DNA from: CBDUMN01 sp965368335
GTDB lineage: Bacteria > Pseudomonadota > Alphaproteobacteria > Rhodospirillales > JAPHRK01
Reading direction: 5' to 3'
Length of the DNA: 18,948 bases
NCBI GenBank assembly: GCA_965368335.1
Contig: CBDUMN010000066.1
Location: 1 to 18,948 of the forward strand
In this document: positions 1 through 5,535 of the stretch, piece after piece
Layout: each line of letters opens with the position of its first letter
Numbering within the stretch: position 1 is the first letter of the stretch
Program-made: the position numbers and the translations under genes
Notes under the pieces: model-generated
Database searches by the model: none
What the model was told of the DNA's origin: nothing
What the model saw: the letters and a program-made list of their open reading frames with translations, nothing else

Positions 1-2
1 CA

Positions 3-566
3 GTGAGTGTTCTTGAGACTGGAGAACGGCTCCATCTGCTCAATCTTCACCTGCGCGCCCCTTTGGCCGCTTCCGTGCCGGGGCAGAAAAAATCTCCATT
101 TGCCTGGAAGAGCACGTCGGGATGGGCCGAAGGGTATTACTTGGCTGCCGTGAAAAGGAGCGGCCAAGCTCTGGAGGCGCGGCTTTTGGTCGATGAGATA
201 TTCGATTCCGACCCCGCCGCCCTGATTGCCGTTTGCGGCGATATCAATGCGGATGCCTATGAGGTGCCGTCGCGCATTTTGAAAGCGGACCTGGATGATA
301 CGGACAATCCAGGTCTGGCTGGTCGGGTTCTGTTCGAAGTGGATGAGCGGCTTCCCGATGGAGAGCGTTATTCGGTCATTCACCACAACCGCCGCCAGAT
401 GCTCGATCATATTCTGGTCTCAAAGGCGCTGGCGGCCCGCTGCCGTTCGGTCGAGGTTGTCAATCGCGAGGTGCGTGACGAATATGCCGACCATTTAGTC
501 GATGCCCACCCGCCTCAGTCGCACCATGCGCCGGTCGTAGCGTTGTTTGAGGATAAGCAGATTTAG
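3..566 (+). CDS. Endonuclease/exonuclease/phosphatase family protein (5'-truncated)
   Basis: This is the C-terminal part of an EEP-fold (DNase I-like) metal-dependent phosphoesterase. The open frame runs off the left edge, so the GTG at 3 is only the first possible start codon in the window, and I infer that roughly the first third of the domain is missing. Visible landmarks, numbered from that GTG, are the NLHL strand (residues 14-17), the GDINAD motif (79-84) carrying the metal/catalytic Asp and Asn, MLDHILVS (133-140), and the terminal SHHAP segment (173-177). The last normally reads S-D-H in this fold, so the Asp that orients the catalytic His appears replaced by His. The substrate cannot be told: the family covers nucleases, sphingomyelinases and inositol phosphatases. 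Its stop overlaps the stop of the opposing HD-GYP gene by 3 nt, with no terminator between them. Confidence 0.85.
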   Translation: MSVLETGERLHLLNLHLRAPLAASVPGQKKSPFAWKSTSGWAEGYYLAAVKRSGQALEARLLVDEIFDSDPAALIAVCGDINADAYEVPSRILKADLDDTDNPGLAGRVLFEVDERLPDGERYSVIHHNRRQMLDHILVSKALAARCRSVEVVNREVRDEYADHLVDAHPPQSHHAPVVALFEDKQI

Positions 567-1690
567 TCGGTCGTTGCGGCGTCGAGGAGCATTTCGCGGA
601 ACAGGGCGAGGAAGTGTTGGTCCAGGTGCCCCTGCATGTCGCCCATGATATCGAGGGCCTTCTCCGGCGACATGGGGTCTTTGTAAACCCGCCGGTCGGT
701 CAGTGCGCCGAATACGTCGATGATTGAGGCCATGCGCGCCAGTTCGTTGAGTTGTCCCCCTTTTAAACCTTTTGGATATCCCGATCCGTCGAGTTTTTCA
801 TGGTGCTGCTCGGCGATGATGATAACACCGTCGGGGAGATGCTCGGTGAGGGCCAGAAAGTGGGAAGTTTTGGTGACGTGGCTTTTCATTACGCCGAACT
901 CATCTTCGGAAAGACGGCCCGGTTTATTGAGCACATCGTGGGGAATCTGCATTTTGCCGACATCGTGAAGCAAGCCACCGGTCGAGAGAGTCGTCAGTTC
1001 TTCCCCTTTGATCCCCAAATTACTGCCAAACAGGGAGAGGAACGTCGCGACGCGGAGCGAATGGACGTAAGAATAATTGTCGTGACCGCGAACCCCTTTG
1101 AGCAAGTCCTTGTATGAGCCGCCGCTGACTGCCTCGATCAGAGGGGCGCAACTCTCCTTGACGTTTTCGTAGGGAACGGGCTGGCCTTCATCGATTAGGT
1201 CGGCGATGGAATTGAAAGACTCTAGGGTGTTGGTCAGCGCTTTGCGCTGTACCGGTTCGATGGTTTCCCAGGTTTTCTCAATTTTTTTGTTAACCTGTGA
1301 AGATATGGCGCCGATCAGTTCGCTGCGCTTATAGGGTTTTTCCAAGCAACTGATCTCGGGCCGTCCCAAGTCCTTCATGTAGAGATTGAGGCGTCCTTTC
1401 TTGAAGGTGAAGATGATAGGGACGTTTTTGGTTTTTTCATTCTCCGCCAACTGGCGCATGACGTCGCCCGGTTTTCCCGAGAGAAAATCTTCATCAAGAA
1501 CAACTGCAGTTGGCGGGTTTTGTGCGCTGACAGCCGTTGCCGCGCGAGCGTCGCTGAAGGTGCGAATCAGATAAAAAGAAAGCAGCGCCTGCTGAAGTTC
1601 TTCCAAGTGAGTGGGGCTAGACGTCACCACATAGACGACTTCTTTCCCGACCCGTGTTTTTGTTGAGGCTTCATCGGTCGCTGAAGACAT
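563..1690 (-). CDS. Receiver-like plus HD-GYP domain protein (predicted c-di-GMP phosphodiesterase)
   Basis: A 375-residue cytoplasmic protein. Residues about 16-130 have a response-regulator receiver layout, with candidate phospho-acceptor D66, T95 and K118 (LEKPY). The acidic pair after the first strand is absent (VVTSSP at 21-26 where VDDDP is usual), so phosphorylation is doubtful. A helical linker (about 131-200) leads to an HD-GYP domain (about 200-375) with H210, HD at 242-243 followed by GK, H271, HHE at 296-298, DGSGYP at 301-306 and D325. These are the metal-binding residues of the family that hydrolyses c-di-GMP. The usual DxxDAL motif reads DVFGAL here, but the first Asp is kept. 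The ATG at 1690 is preceded by GGGACGGAAA. The gene is followed tail to tail by the EEP gene. A diguanylate cyclase is encoded elsewhere in the window. The domain call is firm; the activity is inferred. Confidence 0.9.
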   Translation of the reverse strand: MSSATDEASTKTRVGKEVVYVVTSSPTHLEELQQALLSFYLIRTFSDARAATAVSAQNPPTAVVLDEDFLSGKPGDVMRQLAENEKTKNVPIIFTFKKGRLNLYMKDLGRPEISCLEKPYKRSELIGAISSQVNKKIEKTWETIEPVQRKALTNTLESFNSIADLIDEGQPVPYENVKESCAPLIEAVSGGSYKDLLKGVRGHDNYSYVHSLRVATFLSLFGSNLGIKGEELTTLSTGGLLHDVGKMQIPHDVLNKPGRLSEDEFGVMKSHVTKTSHFLALTEHLPDGVIIIAEQHHEKLDGSGYPKGLKGGQLNELARMASIIDVFGALTDRRVYKDPMSPEKALDIMGDMQGHLDQHFLALFREMLLDAATTD

Positions 1691-1715
1691 TTTCCGTCCC
1701 GTTCCCTCTTAGGTG

Positions 1716-1745
1716 ACAACGGGTTCTCCCGTTGTGGATTTTTTT
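1716..1745 (+). terminator. Terminator-like hairpin plus T-tract, plus-strand orientation
   Basis: A perfect 8-bp stem (ACAACGGG at 1716-1723, CCCGTTGT at 1728-1735) with a TTCT loop is followed three bases later by seven T at 1739-1745. This has the shape of an intrinsic terminator for plus-strand transcripts. No plus-strand gene ends nearby; the nearest upstream plus-strand gene ends at 566. In the minus-strand transcript the same stem sits in the 5' leader of the HD-GYP gene, about 25 nt before its ATG, preceded by an A-tract. It could therefore instead act as a leader hairpin. Confidence 0.55.
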
Positions 1746-1802
1746 GTTCTTGAGCAGTCTCGGGTTGGGGTTTCTGAGCGTCTCTGCACTCATTCGTCCG
1801 CC

Positions 1803-1832
1803 ATTATGACGAACTGACTACGATATCGGCAA
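1803..1832 (-). promoter_or_regulatory. Candidate sigma-70 promoter of the HD-GYP gene
   Basis: Read on the minus strand, TTGCCG (1832-1827) and CATAAT (1808-1803) are separated by 18 nt, matching the -35/-10 consensus at 4/6 and 5/6. The transcript would start near 1796 and carry a leader of about 105 nt that contains the 1716-1735 hairpin. The gap also lies downstream of the DUF924 gene on the same strand. I see no intrinsic terminator for that gene, so some read-through from it is possible. Confidence 0.4.
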
Positions 1833-1868
1833 TAGGGAAAACGGCACGACTCGTAAAAATAAGAAAAA

Positions 1869-2453
1869 TTAAAATCCAGAGTTGGGTTGTAGGAGAAATG
1901 CAGCTTCTTCAATGGTGTTGTCGCGGCCTAGTGCGCGGTTGCGGTGAGGGAAGCGACCGAAACGCTCGATAATCCGGTAATGGGCCTCCGCCCAGTAGTG
2001 AAAACCTTGTTCTTCCATAGCGCCCGGAACGTCTTTGACGAGCTCAAGGCAAAGCTTCTGATCGGCAAGGTCTTCGCTATGCTCGAAGGGGAGGTAAAAG
2101 AAAATCCGGTGGCTCGGCGACCATGCTGGGTCTTTGTCGAAGCCTTGCTCAATGGCTTGGTGGGCAATGTCCCGGGCTTGTGGATCGGTGGCGAAGGCTT
2201 TAGCCGAATCACGGAACATGTTGCGGGGAAATTGGTCGAGCAGGAGGATTAGCGCTAAGGCTCCTTCTGCGGTTCCCGCCCAGTTATCCAGCTTCCCGGC
2301 CGCAGCCACCTCATAGGCTTCGCCAAACCGCTGTGTGATCTCTGCATCGAACGCCGGGTCTTTTGAAAACCAAGATTGCTTGGCTTGCTCAAAGGTGGGC
2401 GCCTGATCGGGCGGAAACCAGAAATCGAGGATGTCTTGGTGGGAAATAGACAT
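1869..2453 (-). CDS. DUF924 family protein
   Basis: A 194-residue soluble protein of the DUF924 family, recognised by the N-terminal ILDFWFP motif (residues 8-14), WFSKDPAFDAEI (28-39), LILLLDQFPRNMFRD (68-82) and FYLPFEHSEDLADQ (about 118-131). The family has an all-helical, TPR-like fold. No biochemical function that I can name is established. The length is normal for the family. The ATG at 2453 is preceded by AGAGG at suitable spacing. It is transcribed away from the tetR-like gene, and the TetR operator lies about 87 bp upstream of its start. Control by that regulator is possible but not shown. No signal peptide or membrane segment is visible. Confidence 0.85.
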   Translation of the reverse strand: MSISHQDILDFWFPPDQAPTFEQAKQSWFSKDPAFDAEITQRFGEAYEVAAAGKLDNWAGTAEGALALILLLDQFPRNMFRDSAKAFATDPQARDIAHQAIEQGFDKDPAWSPSHRIFFYLPFEHSEDLADQKLCLELVKDVPGAMEEQGFHYWAEAHYRIIERFGRFPHRNRALGRDNTIEEAAFLLQPNSGF

Positions 2454-2529
2454 GGTGGAACCTCTTGTTGGGGCCTCAAGGAATGCTGTTGTTTCAGTAT
2501 GTGGGGATTCCCTGGAAAATAAAAACCGC

Positions 2530-2559
2530 TTGCAAAAAGAACGAACGTTCGTTTATTGT
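2530..2559 (+). promoter_or_regulatory. Candidate promoter of the tetR-like gene
   Basis: TTGCAA at 2530-2535 and TATTGT at 2554-2559 (18-nt spacer) are the best -35/-10 pair, each 4/6; TTTATT at 2552-2557 is an alternative -10. The 14-bp operator fills the spacer almost exactly, the classic layout for an autorepressor that excludes RNA polymerase. AAGGAG at 2567-2572 is the likely ribosome binding site, 11 nt before the ATG. Confidence 0.45.
2540..2553. promoter_or_regulatory. TetR-type operator, perfect 14-bp palindrome (site 1)
   Basis: AACGAACGTTCGTT is a perfect inverted repeat in the divergent gap between the DUF924 and tetR-like genes, lying between the candidate -35 and -10 of tetR. 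Short palindromes of this kind next to a tetR gene are typical of TetR-family autoregulation. The surrounding 20 bases (2535-2554) recur with one mismatch at 3262-3281. Binding is inferred. Confidence 0.7.
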
Positions 2560-2583
2560 GTAGGGTAAGGAGTATGGAAAGCC

Positions 2584-3189
2584 ATGAACAGCGTCAGCAA
2601 AGGCGAACAGACCAAGGCCGCGATTGTCCGGGCCGCTATGCGCGAAGCCGCGGTGTCGGGGGTCAATGCCCTCTCCATCGGCAATCTCGCCAGCAGCACC
2701 GGCATGTCGAAGAGCGGTCTGTTTGGGCATTTCGGCTCCAAGGAAGCACTCCAGATGTCGGTTCTGGAAGCCGTTATCGATAAATTCGCCGACCGGGTGA
2801 TCGTCCCGGCGTTGAAAACCAAGGACGGAATCGCCCGCTTGGAAACGCTGTTCGGTCTGTTTATCACCTGGATGCGCGAAAAGGACTATGACGCAGGCTG
2901 TCCGGTGATGGCCCTGTCGTTGGAGCTGACCGGACAGCCGGGCCCGATGCGCGATTTTATCGCCGGTAAGCAGCAGGAATGGATGGATATGGTGGCCCGT
3001 ATGGCCGCTAAATGCGTTGCCTCCGGTCAGTTCCGCGCCGATCTGGATATCGGCCAGTTCGCCTTTGAGTTTGAGGGCATTGCTTTCGGCTATAACTTCT
3101 CGCAATACCTTTTGCGCGATGGTCGGTCGGAGGAAATGGCCCGCGGCGCTTTTGCCCGCCTGATGGCCGACGCCAAAAAGGCCGATTAA
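2584..3189 (+). CDS. TetR/AcrR family transcriptional regulator
   Basis: A 201-residue one-component repressor. The N-terminal TetR helix-turn-helix spans about residues 8-55, including TKAAIVRAAMREA, SIGNLASSTGMSKSGLFGHF (recognition helix about 40-50) and the GSKEAL boundary. The C-terminal ligand/dimer domain (about 60-195) contains AGCPVMALSLEL and has no ligand-specific motif I can read, so the inducer is unknown. The ATG at 2584 has AAGGAG 11 nt upstream. An ATG at 2574 is out of frame. The palindrome in its own promoter suggests autorepression, and the second copy of that site in the next gene suggests that the DUF1127-GNAT gene is also controlled. The DUF1127-GNAT gene follows after 39 bp on the same strand. 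Confidence 0.92.
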   Translation: MNSVSKGEQTKAAIVRAAMREAAVSGVNALSIGNLASSTGMSKSGLFGHFGSKEALQMSVLEAVIDKFADRVIVPALKTKDGIARLETLFGLFITWMREKDYDAGCPVMALSLELTGQPGPMRDFIAGKQQEWMDMVARMAAKCVASGQFRADLDIGQFAFEFEGIAFGYNFSQYLLRDGRSEEMARGAFARLMADAKKAD

Positions 3190-3218
3190 ACCAACCACCC
3201 TTTTTTCACCCCCAGCAT

Positions 3219-3223
3219 GGAGG
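3219..3223 (+). promoter_or_regulatory. Shine-Dalgarno site that decides the DUF1127-GNAT start
   Basis: GGAGG at 3219-3223 (GGAGGGG to 3225) lies 5 nt before the ATG at 3229. The other in-frame ATG, at 3217, overlaps this site and has no site of its own. The in-frame ATG at 3304 has no good site either. This favours translation from 3229. Confidence 0.6.
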
Positions 3224-3228
3224 GGAAG

Positions 3229-4059
3229 ATGACACAGGTTACAAAATTCGCATCACCCAATAAAAGTACGAACGTTCGTTTTCTATTAAGTATTTGGGCG
3301 TCGATGGAGCGTTGGTTTGGGCGTTGGCAGGACCGTCGGCGGCTGGCGGCCATGGATTTGCGAACCTTGGGCGATCTCGGGATTTCCGCCGGCCAGGCTG
3401 CATTTGAAGTGGCCCGTAAACCGTGGCAGGAAGAAACCGGCCTCGGCAAAAACCCCGAAGTCGGCGTTGATTGCCCGCCCCGGAAATCTGCTGTGGTTTC
3501 GCCGAGCCGAACCGATTTACTGCTTCCGGCGCGAACGGTTCATCTTGGGGGGCTTCCGGTTGGGTTTCGGCCTGTGTTTGCGGAAGATAAAGAGCCTTTG
3601 CGGGATTTTCTCAATGGGTTGAGTGAAAGGTCGCGAACCTTAAGGTTCCTGGTCATCAAACATTTCTTCAGCGACAGGGAGATAGACCGCCTTTGCCGGG
3701 TCGATCAAACCTCGCATGTGGCCTGGGTCGCTGTCGATCTCAGTGCGCCACAAGAGAAAATACTGGGTGAAGTTCGGTTTGCTAAAACCGAAGACGATCC
3801 CAATGTCGCCGAATTCGGTGTGGCGGTGGCCGACGCTTTTCAGGGGCGAGGATTGGGCCGTTTGCTGATGGAGGTTTTAGCCGACGAGGCGCAGCGCTGT
3901 GGGGTCCAGTCCCTGCGCGGGTATGTCAGTGAGACCAATGCCCTGATGCTGGGCTATGTGATGCATCGGGGCGGAACGATGGCGCTCGATTTTCCTGGTG
4001 TTATGCAGGTCGATTTGCCGGTTTCATCTATTCGCGCCCAAACCTTGGCCGCCGAATAA
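3229..4059 (+). CDS. DUF1127 domain fused to GNAT N-acetyltransferase
   Basis: A 276-residue protein from the ATG at 3229, chosen for the GGAGG 5 nt upstream; ATGs at 3217 and 3304 are alternatives. Residues about 26-66 (MERWFGRWQDRRRLAAMDL, then LGDLGISAGQAAFEVARKPW) are an arginine-rich DUF1127 segment, normally found as a free-standing protein of 45-75 residues in alphaproteobacteria. A variable linker (about 67-105) leads to a GNAT domain (about 107-265). Its acetyl-CoA loop is QGRGLG at 205-210, and LSERSRTLRF at 131-140 resembles acetyltransferases of the Pat type. Some DUF1127 proteins bind RNA or affect stress and phosphate responses, so an RNA- or ribosome-associated substrate is conceivable but unproven. 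Codons 14-17 form the second TetR operator. The frame is open throughout, with no sign of a sequencing frameshift. Confidence 0.8.
   Translation: MTQVTKFASPNKSTNVRFLLSIWASMERWFGRWQDRRRLAAMDLRTLGDLGISAGQAAFEVARKPWQEETGLGKNPEVGVDCPPRKSAVVSPSRTDLLLPARTVHLGGLPVGFRPVFAEDKEPLRDFLNGLSERSRTLRFLVIKHFFSDREIDRLCRVDQTSHVAWVAVDLSAPQEKILGEVRFAKTEDDPNVAEFGVAVADAFQGRGLGRLLMEVLADEAQRCGVQSLRGYVSETNALMLGYVMHRGGTMALDFPGVMQVDLPVSSIRAQTLAAE
3268..3279. promoter_or_regulatory. Second TetR-type operator (site 2), inside the DUF1127-GNAT coding start
   Basis: ACGAACGTTCGT is a perfect 12-bp palindrome. The 20 bases at 3262-3281 match 2535-2554 at 19 of 20 positions in the same orientation. It encodes Thr-Asn-Val-Arg (codons 14-17) if translation starts at 3229, or lies just upstream of the gene if it starts at 3304. 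A repressor bound here could act as a roadblock or could overlap an internal promoter. A weak -10-like TATTAA lies at 3285-3290. Confidence 0.55.
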
Positions 4060-4064
4060 CCGGC

Positions 4065-4382
4065 CTATTCGTGCCCGCTGATTTTTGCGTGGAGCGGCTT
4101 GCTGGCCTCATAGGCTTCAAGCTGCTCTTCGCTTGCCTTGGCCTGATGGTTGGTTTTCCACTCATCATAGGTCATGCCGTAGATGACGGTCCGGGCGTCG
4201 TCATAGGTCATGTCTTGGCCCCGCTCTTTCGCCGCGGCGGCATACCATTTGGCGAGGCAGTTGCGGCAGAACCCAGCCAAGCTCATCAAGTCGATATTCT
4301 GTACGTCCTTGCGGTTTTGCAGGTGTTCGATCAACCCCCGAAAGGCGGCGGCTTCGATTTCGGTACGGGTTTTCTCATCCAT
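4065..4382 (-). CDS. DUF1244 family protein
   Basis: A 105-residue soluble protein matching the DUF1244 family along its whole length. The hallmark DVQNIDLMSLAGFCRNCLAKWY (residues about 26-47, with a CxxC-like FCRNC) is followed by ARTVIYGMTYDEWK (63-76) and a short charged tail. The family is widespread in proteobacteria and its function is not established. The paired cysteines suggest metal or redox chemistry, which is inference. The ATG at 4382 has only a weak upstream GGA. It converges on the DUF1127-GNAT gene with 5 bp between the stops and is divergent from the small membrane protein gene. No terminator hairpin with a T-tract is visible at the convergence point. Confidence 0.88.
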   Translation of the reverse strand: MDEKTRTEIEAAAFRGLIEHLQNRKDVQNIDLMSLAGFCRNCLAKWYAAAAKERGQDMTYDDARTVIYGMTYDEWKTNHQAKASEEQLEAYEASKPLHAKISGHE

Positions 4383-4454
4383 TGAGCGTCAATCCATGCT
4401 ATTGAGCTTCGCGAAACAAACAGATGTGTTCAGCAAGGGATATCTGCAAGAGCG

Positions 4455-4736
4455 ATGCGAAAGAAAGGTCTGATCATTCTCTGGCTGTGGATGATGGCGG
4501 CGATCCTGTTCATCGACTACGACCTGGGGACCGAAGCCGAATATCTCAACCCCTGGTTCCTCGTCATGGAGCTTTCCGGCAATGCCGCCCCCGGCCCTTT
4601 TATTTACGGCCAAGAGAGCCTGGGCGCTTTGGCGAAACCGGCGGCGCTGATCGCCTGGGTGCTGGAAGGGGCGTTGGCGACATACTTACTGATGGTCGTC
4701 CTGCGCGGCGTCCATCGGATCGTTAATAAGGGCTAA
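4455..4736 (+). CDS. Small hypothetical membrane protein
   Basis: A 93-residue protein I do not recognise. It shows two hydrophobic segments, about residues 5-21 (LIILWLWMMAAILFI) and about 62-84 (AALIAWVLEGALATYLLMVV), separated by a loop of about 40 residues rich in Gly, Pro and acidic residues. A short basic C-terminus (RGVHRIVNKG) suggests that both ends are cytoplasmic. The ATG at 4455 follows AAGAG closely. A 72-bp divergent gap separates it from DUF1244. Its last 51 bp overlap the 3' end of the hydratase gene on the other strand, so the C-terminal 16 residues are encoded antisense to that gene. The regular membrane topology and lack of another gene here support it as real, with moderate confidence. 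Confidence 0.6.
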   Translation: MRKKGLIILWLWMMAAILFIDYDLGTEAEYLNPWFLVMELSGNAAPGPFIYGQESLGALAKPAALIAWVLEGALATYLLMVVLRGVHRIVNKG

Positions 4737-5531
4737 TCCGGGGAATTCAGCTTGTACCTTGCCCAGGCCGTCAAACTCGATTTCCACCCGGTCGTTGGGT
4801 TCGACCCAGTGCGTTTTGACCACACTGCCGAGCGTTATGAAGTCGCCCGCTTTAAGGCCCATGTTGCGGCTGGCTCTTGCGTTGGCGAACCAGACGAGTG
4901 CATCCAGTGGATGGCCCAGAATATCCGCCCCTAGGCCGCTGCTGATTTCTTCACCGTTGACCCGAAGGCGTCCCTTGAGGCTGGCAAGGTCGAGGGAGCG
5001 CCAATCGGTAACCGGTTCGCCGAGCACACATCCGGCATCGAAAAAATCGTCGATTACCAGGGTTTCGGCGGTGAACTTCGAGAAGTCTTGGTAGCGGTCA
5101 TCGACGATCTCGATGGAAGCCATACAGGACTCGACGGCGTTCGAAACGGAGTCCCTTGAGTGGGGCGCATCGATAGCCTCGATATCTTTACCAAGCCTAA
5201 CAGCGATCTCGCATTCAACACCGGGGCGGGAAAAATTCCGGTGTGGAAAAACGCCCTCTTTTTCAAAAACCGTCTTATCGAATACGCCGCCCGCACAGGG
5301 GCTGTTGATGCCGAGGTATTCCTGCATCACTTTGGAGGTGCAGCCGATTTTGTAGCCGCAAATTCTGCCGCCGCCCGCTTCTTCAATCTCCCGGTGCAAA
5401 ACGTCCTGAAGGTCGTAGGCTTCGGCGAGGTTTGTCGGGCAGTCTCGGACATGGGGAACGGGCAGGGGCTTCGGCGTTCGGCGATTGGCCCCCAGGGCGG
5501 CGATCAGCGGATGGTTCAGCCCCTCTCCCAT
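4686..5531 (-). CDS. 2-keto-4-pentenoate hydratase-like protein (MhpD/FAH superfamily)
   Basis: A 281-residue enzyme of the fumarylacetoacetase superfamily, hydratase/decarboxylase branch. This branch adds water to 2-hydroxydienoates, or decarboxylates 4-oxalocrotonate, late in meta-cleavage of aromatics. Residues supporting this are GYKIG with K61, the metal ligands E106 and E108 in GVECEIAVRLG, and E141 in SIEIVDDRYQDF. The spacing agrees with the E106/E108/E139 set known for E. coli MhpD. LGSVVKTHW near the C-terminus is also typical. I chose the ATG at 5531, 4 nt after the purD stop; a longer open frame reaching to 5723 only overlaps purD. No ring-cleavage gene is nearby, so the substrate is unknown. 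The tight spacing implies co-transcription with purD. Confidence 0.85.
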   Translation of the reverse strand: MGEGLNHPLIAALGANRRTPKPLPVPHVRDCPTNLAEAYDLQDVLHREIEEAGGGRICGYKIGCTSKVMQEYLGINSPCAGGVFDKTVFEKEGVFPHRNFSRPGVECEIAVRLGKDIEAIDAPHSRDSVSNAVESCMASIEIVDDRYQDFSKFTAETLVIDDFFDAGCVLGEPVTDWRSLDLASLKGRLRVNGEEISSGLGADILGHPLDALVWFANARASRNMGLKAGDFITLGSVVKTHWVEPNDRVEIEFDGLGKVQAEFPGLALINDPMDAAQDDHQ

Positions 5532-5535
5532 CCGA

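Noticed and set aside
2494..3198. 234-codon minus-strand open frame
   Set aside because: Antisense to the tetR-like gene, which has a clear helix-turn-helix; no family resemblance on the minus strand.
3191..3216. T6 tract after tetR as a terminator
   Set aside because: No stable stem precedes it; the GGCC pairs nearby are only 4 bp and are about 20 nt away.
3635..3648. 14-bp perfect palindrome GAACCTTAAGGTTC inside the GNAT coding region
   Set aside because: About one such palindrome is expected by chance in a window of this size. It differs from the TetR operator and encodes conserved-looking GNAT residues.
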